Shown: in pieces, positions 19,453 through 28,016 of the stretch
How the letters are laid out: each line of letters starts with the position of its first letter
Position numbering within the stretch: the stretch's first letter is position 1
NCBI RefSeq assembly: GCF_000282475.1
Contig: NZ_AKJF01000101.1
Coordinates: forward strand, 1-57,227
DNA length: 57,227 nucleotides
Direction: 5' to 3'
Origin: Pseudomonas sp. GM78
Lineage (GTDB): Bacteria; Pseudomonadota; Gammaproteobacteria; Pseudomonadales; Pseudomonadaceae
Notes under the pieces: model-generated
The model's database searches: none
The model's input: the letters and a program-made list of their open reading frames with translations, nothing else
Told to the model about the DNA's origin: nothing
Made by a program: the position numbers and the translations under genes

Positions 19453-19788
19453 AAACGGCCAAAGCCCGTAAACATTGGGTAAACGGCGGTTTTAGAGGGG
19501 ATTTTGCTGCAGGTTGATCTCCGACTGTAAACAAGTGATGGCAGTCCGCCAAGGGCTTTTCGTCACTCTGCAAAATAAACTTCAAAAAAGCGTCAAAGTG
19601 CTTTTTTCTGTCATGGGTTTTGGAGTATTACGAAGACAGACCGCCGAAACCTGCAACACAGGTGGCGTCTCCCAAGACCCCGCATGTAGGCAGAACACTT
19701 GAGTCCCCGCAGGTGTATTCGGTAGTCACTTCGAGGCGCAGCACCGCCAAGGTATTGCGTCCACTGGCTCTGACAAAGGTGACCGAGT
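19453..19788. other. Intergenic region upstream of the PhoH-family gene
   Basis: A 336-bp stretch without a gene. It contains a short AT-rich inverted repeat at 19584-19607 (AAAAAAGC, 8-nt loop, GCTTTTTT) that could act as a weak terminator after the deacetylase gene. The promoter of the next gene presumably lies in 19610-19780, but I see no convincing -35/-10 pair. Confidence 0.45.
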
Positions 19789-21183
19789 ATGGATGATCAC
19801 GGACGTAGCTCTTCTTCCAACCAGCCAATCCTTTATGTACTCGATACCAACGTATTGATTCACGATCCAAACGCGCTGCTCAACTTCGAAGAACACCACG
19901 TCGCGATCCCGATGACCGTGCTTGAAGAGCTCGACAAGCTCAAGAGCGGGCATCACAGCGTTGCCGCCGAATGTCGCCAGGCCATCCGGCTGATCGACAA
20001 GACCTTGGGCGATGCCTCACCCGAGGACGTCGAGCAGGGCGTGCCGATCCAGCGGGGCAAGAGCGGACCCAAGGGATTGCTGTCAATTCTGATGAGCAAG
20101 CAGGCCGAACCCCACATCGTTCTGCCTGAGCATCTGAACGACAACAGGATCATCAACCAATTGATCGACCTGCACGCACGCGAGCCGAAGAAGCCCGTGG
20201 TGCTGGTCACCAAAGACATCAACATGCGCCTCAAGGCCCGTGCCTGCGGGATTGCGGCCGAGGACTACAGTACCGACCAGTTGGTCGACGACGTATCGCT
20301 GCTGCCTAATGGCTATCACAACATGACCGGCTCCTTCTGGGACCGGGTGAGCAAGGTCGAGACCCGTCAGGACCACGGTCGCACCTGGCACCAGGTACAG
20401 TTGATCGACAATCTGCCAGCGGTGCATATCAACGAGTTCATCATCGATGAGCAGGGGTTCGTCGGCTGGATCAAGGAGATCGAGGAAGACAAGCTGCTGA
20501 TTTTGGACCTGCACCAGGAACCGCTGCTGCACCAGGAAGCCTGGGGTCTGAAGCCGCGTGATATCTATCAGAGCCTGGCGCTGTATGCCTTGCTCGATCC
20601 CGACATCCACCTGGTCAACCTGTCCGGCGCAGCGGGCTCCGGTAAAACCATCCTCGCGCTGGCCGCAGCCATCGAGCAGACCATGGTCAGCAAGCGCTAC
20701 CGCCGCATCATCGCCACCCGTAGCGTGCAAGGCCTGGACCAGGAGATCGGCTTCCTGCCCGGCACCGAAGCGGAAAAAATGGAGCCTTGGCTGGGCGCCA
20801 TCACCGACAACCTCGAAGCCTTGCACATGGATGACGAAAGCACCCATGGCAGCGTCGACTACATCCTCAGCAAAGTGCCGTTGCAGTTCAAATCCCTCAA
20901 CTACATTAGGGGCCGCAGCTTCCAGCAGAGCCTGATCCTGATCGACGAATGCCAGAACCTGACACCGCACCAGATGAAAACCATCATCACCCGTGCCGGT
21001 GCCGGCTCCAAAGTGGTGTGCCTGGGCAACCTGGCACAGATCGACACCCCTTACCTGTCCGCGACCAGCTCCGGGCTGACGTACTTGACTGAACGCTTCA
21101 AGGATTTCCCTAACGGCGTGCACATCACCCTGCAAGGGGTGCCTCGTTCGATCCTGGCCGAATACGCCGAATCGCATCTGTAA
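19789..21183 (+). CDS. PIN domain-PhoH family ATPase
   Basis: Cytosolic protein of 464 residues combining a PIN-type RNase domain (about 10-150; YVLDTNVLIHDP with the acidic residues, then VTKDINMRLKA) and a C-terminal PhoH P-loop ATPase domain (about 255-460; Walker A GAAGSGKT near 282, Walker B LILIDECQN). This PIN-PhoH (PhoH2) arrangement is tied to RNA unwinding and cleavage in family studies. AAGGTGA precedes ATG 19789. It is monocistronic, with a strong terminator after the stop. Confidence 0.93.
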   Translation: MDDHGRSSSSNQPILYVLDTNVLIHDPNALLNFEEHHVAIPMTVLEELDKLKSGHHSVAAECRQAIRLIDKTLGDASPEDVEQGVPIQRGKSGPKGLLSILMSKQAEPHIVLPEHLNDNRIINQLIDLHAREPKKPVVLVTKDINMRLKARACGIAAEDYSTDQLVDDVSLLPNGYHNMTGSFWDRVSKVETRQDHGRTWHQVQLIDNLPAVHINEFIIDEQGFVGWIKEIEEDKLLILDLHQEPLLHQEAWGLKPRDIYQSLALYALLDPDIHLVNLSGAAGSGKTILALAAAIEQTMVSKRYRRIIATRSVQGLDQEIGFLPGTEAEKMEPWLGAITDNLEALHMDDESTHGSVDYILSKVPLQFKSLNYIRGRSFQQSLILIDECQNLTPHQMKTIITRAGAGSKVVCLGNLAQIDTPYLSATSSGLTYLTERFKDFPNGVHITLQGVPRSILAEYAESHL

Positions 21184-21194
21184 CCTTCACCCAA

Positions 21195-21224
21195 GCCGGG
21201 CGGCCCAAAAGCCGCCCGGTTTTT
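21195..21224 (+). terminator. Intrinsic terminator after PhoH-family gene
   Basis: Perfect 9-bp stem CCGGGCGGC / GCCGCCCGG with a 6-nt loop followed by five T, starting 12 bp after the stop. Confidence 0.92.
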
Positions 21225-21240
21225 CATGCCCGACACATTT

Positions 21241-21334
21241 CCCCTGTAGGAGCTGCCGAAGGCTGCGATCTTTTGATCTTGCTTTTTAAGGGCGAAGATC
21301 AAAAGATCGCAGCCTTCGGCAGCTCCTACAGGGG
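21241..21334. repeat. Paired REP element with perfect 40-bp arms
   Basis: Arms 21241-21280 and 21295-21334 are exact reverse complements, with a 14-bp spacer. The core is GTAGGAGCTGCCGAAGGC. This is the longest perfect inverted repeat in the window and lies between the PhoH-family terminator and moaC. Confidence 0.95.
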
Positions 21335-21408
21335 GGACGCCGATAATCGTGCGTGCGAAAAATTGACCCGCAGGTTTACAATCGGAACTCCTGATCAGGA
21401 GTAACCCC

Positions 21409-21882
21409 GTGCTGACTCATCTCGATTCCCAAGGTCGCGCCAATATGGTCGACGTCACCGAAAAAGCCGTGACGTTCCGTGAAGCGACGGCCCAAGCGCT
21501 GGTGCGCATGCTGCCCGAAACCCTGCAGATGATCGTCAGCGGCGGTCACCCCAAGGGCGATGTGTTCGCCGTGGCGCGCATTGCCGGCATTCAGGCGGCG
21601 AAAAAAACCAGCGACCTGATTCCTTTGTGCCATCCGTTGATGCTGACCGGGGTCAAGGTCGAGCTCAGTGCCGAAGGCGACGACAGCGTGCGCATCGTGG
21701 CGCGCTGCAAGTTGTCCGGTCAGACCGGGGTCGAGATGGAAGCCCTGACGGCTGCCAGTGTCGCCGCCTTGACCATCTATGACATGTGCAAGGCCGTGGA
21801 TCGCGGCATGACCATCGAAAGCGTGCGCCTGCTGGAGAAGGTCGGCGGCAAGAGCGGTCATTTTCAGGCGGATCCATCATGA
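21409..21882 (+). CDS. moaC: Cyclic pyranopterin monophosphate synthase MoaC
   Basis: Second enzyme of molybdenum cofactor synthesis, converting the MoaA product to cyclic pyranopterin monophosphate. It has 157 residues (family norm about 160). Conserved blocks are [14 protein letters not shown], the active-site region DLIPLCHPL, and [29 protein letters not shown] lies before ATG 21409. Its TGA stop overlaps the moaD ATG, giving a tightly coupled moaCDE operon; moaA and moaB are not in the window. Confidence 0.97.
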   Translation: MLTHLDSQGRANMVDVTEKAVTFREATAQALVRMLPETLQMIVSGGHPKGDVFAVARIAGIQAAKKTSDLIPLCHPLMLTGVKVELSAEGDDSVRIVARCKLSGQTGVEMEALTAASVAALTIYDMCKAVDRGMTIESVRLLEKVGGKSGHFQADPS

Positions 21883-22121
21883 ACGTCACCGTGAAGTTTT
21901 TTGCCCGTTATCGTGAAGCGCTGGGCGTGGATTCGGTGAAGGTCGAAGGCCAGTTCGCCACTGTCGACGACGTGCGGGCATTGCTGGCGCAACGTGAGGG
22001 TGCTGACGTGCTGCGCGAGCAGAACCTGATGTGCGCGCGCAACGAAGACCTGTGCCAGCTCGACGAACCGGTCAGCGATGGCGATGAAGTGGCGTTTTTC
22101 CCCACCGTGACCGGGGGCTGA
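21879..22121 (+). CDS. moaD: Molybdopterin synthase sulfur-carrier subunit MoaD
   Basis: Ubiquitin-fold sulfur carrier of molybdopterin synthase, ending in the required Gly-Gly (FFPTVTGG) that becomes a thiocarboxylate. It has 80 residues. ATG 21879 overlaps the moaC stop; starts further upstream in this frame would lie inside moaC. moaE begins 3 bp after its stop. Confidence 0.96.
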   Translation: MNVTVKFFARYREALGVDSVKVEGQFATVDDVRALLAQREGADVLREQNLMCARNEDLCQLDEPVSDGDEVAFFPTVTGG

Positions 22122-22124
22122 GAC

Positions 22125-22577
22125 ATGGCCATTCGTGTGCAATCGACCGCGTTCGATCCCGGTGCCGAAGTCAACGCCATGCACGACGCCAATGTCGGCG
22201 TCGGGGCGGTGGTGAGTTTTGTCGGCTATGTGCGCGACTTCAATGACGGCCTGGATGTCGCCGGGATGTTCCTCGAGCATTATCCGGGCATGACCGAAAA
22301 AGCCCTCGGCAAGATCGCCATAGAGGCCGAGCAGCGCTGGCCCTTGCTCAAGTTGGAGGTGCTGCATCGCATCGGTGCCCTGGAGCCCGGCGAACCCATC
22401 GTCTTCGTCGGCGCCGCCAGCGCCCACCGCCAGGCGGCATTCGACGCCTGCGCCTTTGTCATGGACTACCTGAAAACCCGTGCACCGTTCTGGAAGAAGG
22501 AAAACACCAGCGACGGTCCGCGTTGGGTTGAGGGGCGTGACAGCGATCATGCGGCGGCGGATCGCTGGAAGCAGTAA
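22125..22577 (+). CDS. moaE: Molybdopterin synthase catalytic subunit MoaE
   Basis: Large subunit that inserts two sulfurs from MoaD into cyclic pyranopterin monophosphate. It has 150 residues with the motifs VSFVGYVRDFNDG, LEHYPGMTEKAL, HRIGALEPGEPIVFVG and the lysine-bearing active-site segment FWKKENTSDG. It is the last gene of moaCDE and is followed 24 bp later by a paired REP element. Confidence 0.97.
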   Translation: MAIRVQSTAFDPGAEVNAMHDANVGVGAVVSFVGYVRDFNDGLDVAGMFLEHYPGMTEKALGKIAIEAEQRWPLLKLEVLHRIGALEPGEPIVFVGAASAHRQAAFDACAFVMDYLKTRAPFWKKENTSDGPRWVEGRDSDHAAADRWKQ

Positions 22578-22601
22578 TTCCTGCATCGCTCTCAAATACG
22601 C

Positions 22602-22694
22602 CATCGCGGGCAAGCCATGCTCCTACAGATTCAAGGTCGTCCACATAATATTTGAACGACATCGAATCTGTAGGAGCATGGCTTGCCCGCGATG
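22602..22694. repeat. Paired REP element after moaE
   Basis: Perfect 31-bp inverted repeat (22602-22632 and 22664-22694) with a CGGGCAAGCCATGCTCCTAC core. Confidence 0.94.
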
Positions 22695-22883
22695 AGGCCA
22701 TTCGCTTCAGCTGAAAACCTCCAGAAGTGCCACCCGACCATCGGCCGGCGCCCCCCGCATTTACCCGATTGACGCCTAATACATAAAAGTCCAGTATGGA
22801 TTTATAAGTACAAAAAAAGGCTTCCCCCGTTTCTGCTCTTCTTCCATCTTGCCAAACCAACAACAACCCGCGAGAGAACGAAC

Positions 22884-23660
22884 ATGAAGAAATTCCCCCT
22901 CATCACTGGTCTGGCCCTGAGCCTGTTGGCGTGCAGCAGTCTGTTTGCCGCCGAGAAAACCTTGCGTATCGGCATCGAGGCGGCCTACCCACCGTTCGCC
23001 TCCAAGACCGACAAAGGCGAGATCGCGGGTTTCGACTACGACATCGGCAATGCCCTGTGCGCGCAGATGAAGGTCAAGTGCGTGTGGGTCGAGGGCGAGT
23101 TCGACGGCCTGATTCCTTCCCTGAAAGTGAAGAAAATCGACATGGCACTGTCGTCGATGACCATCAACGAAGACCGCAAGAAGTCGGTGGATTTCACCCA
23201 CAAGTATTACTTCACCTCATCGCGCCTGGTCATGAAGGAAGGCGCGGTGGTGGATGACCAATACGCCAGTCTCAAGGGCAAGACCGTTGGCGTGCAACGA
23301 GCGACCACCACCGACCGTTTCGCGACCGAAGTCTTCGAACCCAAGGGCATCAACGTCAAGCGCTACAGCAACAACGAAGAGATCTACATGGACCTGGCGG
23401 CCGGCCGCCTGGATGCCATCTTTGCCGACACCATTCCGCTCAACGACTTCCTGTCGATGCCGCGCGGCAAGGGCTACGCATTCGCCGGCCCGGAGCTCAA
23501 GGACCCGAAATACGTGGGCGAGGGCGCCGGGATTGCAGTACGCAAGGGCAACACCGAGCTGGTATCGGAGCTGAACAACGCAATCGACGGGATTCGCGCC
23601 AGTGGCGAGTACCAGAAAATTTCGCAGCAGTACTTCAAGTCTGATATCTACGGCGACTGA
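22884..23660 (+). CDS. Periplasmic amino-acid-binding protein (ABC transporter, family 3)
   Basis: Solute-binding protein of the lysine/arginine/ornithine/histidine type. It has 258 residues with signal peptide [22 protein letters not shown] cut before AEKT. Domain hallmarks are [20 protein letters not shown], the IGFDYDIG-like segment [12 protein letters not shown], and [19 protein letters not shown]. No permease or ATPase gene is adjacent, and the next gene converges on its stop with no spacing. It therefore probably serves a transporter encoded elsewhere. The exact ligand cannot be told from sequence. Confidence 0.9.
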   Translation: MKKFPLITGLALSLLACSSLFAAEKTLRIGIEAAYPPFASKTDKGEIAGFDYDIGNALCAQMKVKCVWVEGEFDGLIPSLKVKKIDMALSSMTINEDRKKSVDFTHKYYFTSSRLVMKEGAVVDDQYASLKGKTVGVQRATTTDRFATEVFEPKGINVKRYSNNEEIYMDLAAGRLDAIFADTIPLNDFLSMPRGKGYAFAGPELKDPKYVGEGAGIAVRKGNTELVSELNNAIDGIRASGEYQKISQQYFKSDIYGD

Positions 23661-24617
23661 TCAATCGCTCCCGGGGCTTTCTCGCGAAAGCCCCACTGCG
23701 CTGCTGATTGCCGAGACTTTCGATGGCTGCAGATTGAGGGCGAGTACGCTCACCAGCACGATGACCATCCCGACAATGACCATGATCGAAGGGCGTTCAG
23801 CCAGAACCACCGAGGCCATCAACATGGTGGTAGGCGGTATCAGGTAAAGCGAAATGGACGCGCGGCTCACATTGCTGTGCGCCAGCACGTAGGCCCAGGC
23901 GAGGTATGCAAGGGCGCTGGGGAATATACCCAGGATGAGCACCGCCAGATTGACCGAAGTCGGGGCGTTCTGCACTTCGCTCCACAAGCCCGGTGCGTAT
24001 ACCAGTAGCAATGCGGTGCCTGACCAGATGGTGTAGCACACCATCGTCAGCCCGTTGTAGCGATGGGCATGGCTTTTTTGCAGGGCGAAATAGAGACTCC
24101 AGGACAATGCCGCCAGCAGGACCAGCAGCCCGTGCGCATCCAGATCACCCAAACCACGATCACTGCTGACCACGACAGCGGCACCCAGTAGGCCACCTAG
24201 TACGCAGCCCCATTGCCAGCGGTTGACACGCTGCTTGAACACGAAATGCGCCAGCAACGTGCTGAATAGCGGAGTGGATTGTGCAAGTACACTGGACGCG
24301 CCGGCACTGACGCCTTGTTGGCCGTAGTTGATTGCCATGTGGTGCAGGGTGACAGCAAAGAAGCCCAGCACAGCCAACAGCGGCAGGTCTTTCAGGCGCG
24401 GCAGGGAAACACCCGCCACCCATGCGACCCCGGCCATGAACGTCGAGGCGATGAGAAAGCGCATCAGCGCCAAATGACCGGGCTCGTAAGCCACCAACCC
24501 GATGTGGATCCCTGTGGGCGAATAGGCCCAGCAAAGGATCACAAAAAACGTCGCCAGGGCGACTTTTACGCCAGGCCTTTCGGCGAGGCTCGGGATCATG
24601 CGCTGAATAAAATCCAT
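23661..24617 (-). CDS. EamA/DMT-family transporter
   Basis: Inner-membrane drug/metabolite transporter with ten hydrophobic segments in two EamA repeats (ALATFFVILCWAYSPTGIHIG and LLVLLAALSWSLYFALQKSHAHR mark the repeat starts). It has 318 residues from ATG 24617. A GTG at 24695 is in frame but would put the start among the operator-like dyads. It is divergent from the LysR gene, so probably its target. Its stop abuts the stop of the binding-protein gene. Confidence 0.88.
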   Translation of the reverse strand: MDFIQRMIPSLAERPGVKVALATFFVILCWAYSPTGIHIGLVAYEPGHLALMRFLIASTFMAGVAWVAGVSLPRLKDLPLLAVLGFFAVTLHHMAINYGQQGVSAGASSVLAQSTPLFSTLLAHFVFKQRVNRWQWGCVLGGLLGAAVVVSSDRGLGDLDAHGLLVLLAALSWSLYFALQKSHAHRYNGLTMVCYTIWSGTALLLVYAPGLWSEVQNAPTSVNLAVLILGIFPSALAYLAWAYVLAHSNVSRASISLYLIPPTTMLMASVVLAERPSIMVIVGMVIVLVSVLALNLQPSKVSAISSAVGLSRESPGSD

Positions 24618-24691
24618 AAAAGTGCCTGTTTGCCCAAAGTGTGATGACGTCACTGAAGTGCGCGCAGTCGAATTATCAAAATCATCCGGAT

Positions 24692-24736
24692 TCACTACAA
24701 GTGACTTAAACTGACTCGAGTATTCACTTTGGGTGA
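24692..24736. promoter_or_regulatory. Pair of LysR-type operator dyads between EamA and LysR genes
   Basis: Two 13-bp sites with the same arms, TCACTACAAGTGA (24692-24704) and TCACTTTGGGTGA (24724-24736). Their centres are 32 bp apart, about three helical turns. The second overlaps the ribosome-binding region of the LysR gene. A further half-match TCACTGAAGTG lies at about 24649. Binding by the adjacent LysR protein is inference. Confidence 0.55.
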
Positions 24737-24739
24737 GCT

Positions 24740-25633
24740 ATGGAACTGTCCCAACTGCGCATGTTCAACACGGTTCACCATCTCGGCAGCATCGCGCGTG
24801 CGGCCGAGGTGCTGCATTGCGTACCGTCCAATATCACCGCACGCCTCAAGTCCCTCGAGCGTGAGCTTGGCACTGCGCTGTTTTCCCGCGATGGCCGAGG
24901 CTTGCGGATCACGCCTGCCGGGGAGGTGTTTCTTGAGTACACGACGAAAATCCTCGGCCTGGCCGAGGAAGCACGCAGGGCCTTGGCTCCCGACAGTGCG
25001 CCGAGCGGTCCTTTGCGCATTGGTGCCATCGAGTCCACGGCCACTGGGCGATTGCCTCGGTTATTGGCCAAGTACCACGAGCTTTACCCAAAGGTGATGC
25101 TGGAGTTGAGCACTGGCACCTGGGCTCAATTACTCGACGACACCCAACATCGGCGGCTGGATGGGGCGTTCGTGGCGGTAAACGTTGAACGCCCGGGACT
25201 GCAGCGGGAAGTGATGTACCGCGAAGATCTGATTCTCATCGCGTCCGCCTCCCATGGGCCTTTGCGTCAGGCGGCGGATCTGCAGGGCAAGGCGATTTTC
25301 ATGTGGCCACCGGGATGCCCGTACCGTTTCGCGCTGGAACAGTGGCTGATGCGCCATGACCAGGTGCAGCCGATTGTCAGCATCGCCAGCTATGGCACCA
25401 TCGTTGGCTGTGTCAGTGCTGGCGCCGGTGTCTCGCTGGTGCCCCGTGGAATCTATGAGCAGTATTGTCTCAGCGCCGGTTGCCAGGGATATGAATTCCC
25501 GGAACTGACGAGCGTCGACAACCTTTTTTACTGGCACGAGAGCGCAGGGCGGCACCCGGCACGTGAGGCGTTTGTGAAGCTGCTGCAGGCCGAGTTCGCG
25601 GGGCCAGGGTCATTACGGTTAATCCCGTCTTAA
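24740..25633 (+). CDS. LysR-family transcriptional regulator
   Basis: DNA-binding regulator of 297 residues. The N-terminal winged helix MELSQLRMFNTVHHLGSIARAAEVL (residues 1-25 onward) carries the LysR signature, with recognition segment SNITARLKSLERELG. A periplasmic-binding-like effector domain follows from about residue 90 (GPLRIGAIESTATGRLP). It is divergent from the EamA gene with a 122-bp spacer containing paired dyads. By this arrangement it likely controls the exporter and itself. The effector is unknown. Confidence 0.92.
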   Translation: MELSQLRMFNTVHHLGSIARAAEVLHCVPSNITARLKSLERELGTALFSRDGRGLRITPAGEVFLEYTTKILGLAEEARRALAPDSAPSGPLRIGAIESTATGRLPRLLAKYHELYPKVMLELSTGTWAQLLDDTQHRRLDGAFVAVNVERPGLQREVMYREDLILIASASHGPLRQAADLQGKAIFMWPPGCPYRFALEQWLMRHDQVQPIVSIASYGTIVGCVSAGAGVSLVPRGIYEQYCLSAGCQGYEFPELTSVDNLFYWHESAGRHPAREAFVKLLQAEFAGPGSLRLIPS

Positions 25634-25739
25634 CCGACCTGTCGTCTATTCCCACGATACCCGCTGCACGCACCCGACTCTCAAAGGCCAGGGCCAGCGT
25701 GTAAACTGGCGGGCAATCGATAGTCAAAAGGGAAACACG

Positions 25740-26249
25740 ATGAGCGAGGAAACGATGCGTCTGGGCCGTGAACGGCGCTACCTGGTGCTGTTGGGCATCA
25801 TCTGCCTGGCGCTGATCGGCGGTGCGTTGTACATGCAGGTGGTGTTGGGCGAGGCGCCGTGCCCGTTGTGCATCCTGCAGCGTTACGCGCTGCTGTTGAT
25901 CGCGCTCTTCGCTTTCATTGGTGCGGCCATGCGCACCCGGCGCAGCATCACGGTGCTGGAAACCCTGGTGGTCATTTGTGCCTTGGCAGGCGTCGGGGTG
26001 GCCGGGCATCACGTCTACACGCAGTTCTATCCGGCCGTCAGTTGCGGCATCGATGTGCTGCAGCCGATAGTCGACGGCTTGCCGCTGGCGAAGATCTTCC
26101 CGCTGGGCTTCCAGGTGGACGGTTTCTGCTCCACGCCGTACCCACCGATCCTCGGGTTGTCCCTGGCGCAGTGGGCGCTGCTGGCCTTCGTGCTGGTGGT
26201 GGTGCTGGTGCCGTTGCTGACGGTGCGCAATCGCAAGGCGCTGCACTGA
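25740..26249 (+). CDS. dsbB: Disulfide bond formation protein DsbB
   Basis: Inner-membrane quinone reductase that re-oxidises DsbA. It has 169 residues and four membrane segments. The first periplasmic cysteine pair is C41-P-L-C44, next to the quinone-site Arg (QRY). The second pair is C102 (AVSCGID) and C130 (DGFCSTPYPP). It is a single gene, followed by a strong terminator. Confidence 0.95.
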   Translation: MSEETMRLGRERRYLVLLGIICLALIGGALYMQVVLGEAPCPLCILQRYALLLIALFAFIGAAMRTRRSITVLETLVVICALAGVGVAGHHVYTQFYPAVSCGIDVLQPIVDGLPLAKIFPLGFQVDGFCSTPYPPILGLSLAQWALLAFVLVVVLVPLLTVRNRKALH

Positions 26250-26279
26250 AACCATCGGCGGCATTATTGCGACACACGC

Positions 26280-26321
26280 AAAACGCCCCGGTCCTCGATG
26301 AGGGGGCCGGGGCGTTTTTGC
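26280..26321 (+). terminator. Intrinsic terminator after dsbB
   Basis: A 12-bp stem AAAACGCCCCGG / CCGGGGCGTTTT followed by T residues, about 30 bp after the dsbB stop. Flanking A and T runs make it potentially bidirectional. Confidence 0.92.
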
Positions 26322-27077
26322 ATTTCAGGGGTCAGGTAAAAAGACCGTGATGCGCGGCAATCAGGGGTGCGACAAGTCTGCGACATGTTGTCACATCGCG
26401 AGTGTCGCAGCGCGCTTTCGTGTGTCGGATTGGTGCGGTGTCCTGCAATGAAATTGGCGCGTTTGAGCGCCGCCGGATTTTCGCCGGCTCACAAGGGAGC
26501 AGGCAGTTTTAACAGGCTCTGGCGATTTGCCAGAGCCCTTGTCATATCGGGGCTAGGGCGCAGGCGAGGGTCGTTGTCGCGCCTTCGATACTGTCTGTAT
26601 CGCGGGTGGTAGCCCTACTATTTTTGGTGTTTTTGTTGAGAATCAATTTCGATAAGATGCGCCACTTTTACAGATTTGAGTCAGGATTGTTGCGGGCTGG
26701 GATAAAAATTATTTCGGGATAAGACATGGTTTATAAAACGCTACATATCTACAATCGCCCGCACTGAATTCCCGGCACTGCTCACCCAGGCATTGGTGCA
26801 TGAGTGACACGAGGGTGTCGAGAGGCCTTTTGGCCTGATGTGACGCCCAGGTGTCGGTGCCTCCAACTATCCGCACCAAATGGAATTGGGCTGTAACAAG
26901 GCCTTTGACCACGAATTCGAATAAGAACTCACCGCTGGCCCAGGATTTGTCGAAACGCCTCTGACGCTCGACGGGCAAGCCCTTATTCAATCCAAGAAAA
27001 ATGCCAACCCTTGGCAGGGTGAAGTGTTGGCGATCAAAACCCAACTGCATTGCGCAAGCTGCTTTAGAGGTCGTGAG
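26322..27077. other. Long upstream region of the cyo operon
   Basis: A 756-bp stretch without a convincing gene. At 26637-26654 the sequence TGAGAATCAATTTCGATA has a perfect left half of a 7-1-7 Fur-box dyad and a weaker right half, about 11 of 14 positions by eye. I see no clear ANR box. The length suggests a long cyoA leader or several promoters. Confidence 0.4.
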
Positions 27078-28013
27078 ATGAGTAAAAACAGGTACCCCAG
27101 ACTACTAGGCTTAGTGCCGCTGCTCGGCACGTTGTTGCTGGGAGGCTGCAACATGACCTTGCTCAATCCCACGGGCCAGGTCGGCCTGGAACAGCGAAAC
27201 CTGATCATCACCGCAACGCTGCTGATGCTGTTGGTCGTGATCCCGGTCATCGTGATGACCTTCCTGTTCGCCTGGAAATACCGCGCATCCAACACCAAGG
27301 CGACCTACACGCCTAAATGGAACCACTCCACCAAGATCGAGATCGCGGTGTGGACTGTTCCGGTGTTGATCATCATTGCCCTGGGTTACATCACCTACAA
27401 GTCGACCCACGAGCTGGACCCGTACCGTCCGATCGAATCCGACGTGAAGCCTGTGACCATCGAAGTGGTCGCGCTGGACTGGAAGTGGCTGTTCATCTAC
27501 CCGGAACAAGGCATTGCCACGGTCAACAAGATCGTGTTCCCGGCGCACACGCCAATCAACTTCAAGATCACCTCCGACGCCGTGATGAACTCGTTCTTCA
27601 TCCCGGGCCTGGGCGGCCAGATCTACGCGATGGCGGGCATGCAGACCAGAATGCACCTGATCGCCGACCGCAACGCTGAAATGGACGGCATCTCCGCCAA
27701 CTACAGCGGTGCCGGTTTCACCGGTATGAAATTCAAAGCGATCGCAACTTCCCAGGAAGATTTCGACGCCTGGGTAAGTGAAGTCAAAAAGGCACCTAAA
27801 CAGCTTGAACAAGCTGAATACGCAGCCCTTTCCAAGCAGAGCCAGAACAACCCAGTCGAGCTCTACTCCTCGGTGACGCCGAACCTGTTCCAGATCATCG
27901 TCGACAAGTACGAAGGCATGAAACCAGGCCCGAAGGTCAAGCACGAGAAGAAAGAGAAAGAAGTGGCCGCTACGGACATGAACTCGCATTCAGCTGCCGG
28001 GGCAGAGGAGTAA
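27078..28013 (+). CDS. cyoA: Cytochrome bo3 quinol oxidase subunit II
   Basis: Subunit II of the heme-copper quinol oxidase. It has 311 residues. The lipoprotein signal PLLGTLLLGGC gives a lipid-anchored Cys, and two membrane helices follow (TATLLMLLVVIPVIVMTFLFAWKY; EIAVWTVPVLIIIALGYI). The periplasmic cupredoxin domain includes WKWLFIYPEQGIATVN and TSDAVMNSFFIPGLGGQIYAM and lacks the CuA ligand set, as expected for a quinol oxidase. ATG 27078 is chosen over 27024 because GAGG lies close upstream and the lipobox fits. Confidence 0.97.
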   Translation: MSKNRYPRLLGLVPLLGTLLLGGCNMTLLNPTGQVGLEQRNLIITATLLMLLVVIPVIVMTFLFAWKYRASNTKATYTPKWNHSTKIEIAVWTVPVLIIIALGYITYKSTHELDPYRPIESDVKPVTIEVVALDWKWLFIYPEQGIATVNKIVFPAHTPINFKITSDAVMNSFFIPGLGGQIYAMAGMQTRMHLIADRNAEMDGISANYSGAGFTGMKFKAIATSQEDFDAWVSEVKKAPKQLEQAEYAALSKQSQNNPVELYSSVTPNLFQIIVDKYEGMKPGPKVKHEKKEKEVAATDMNSHSAAGAEE

Positions 28014-28016
28014 ACG

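Noticed and set aside
26709-27050. 113-codon minus-strand frame upstream of cyoA
   Set aside because: No ribosome site, no domain, and it spans the expected cyo promoter region.
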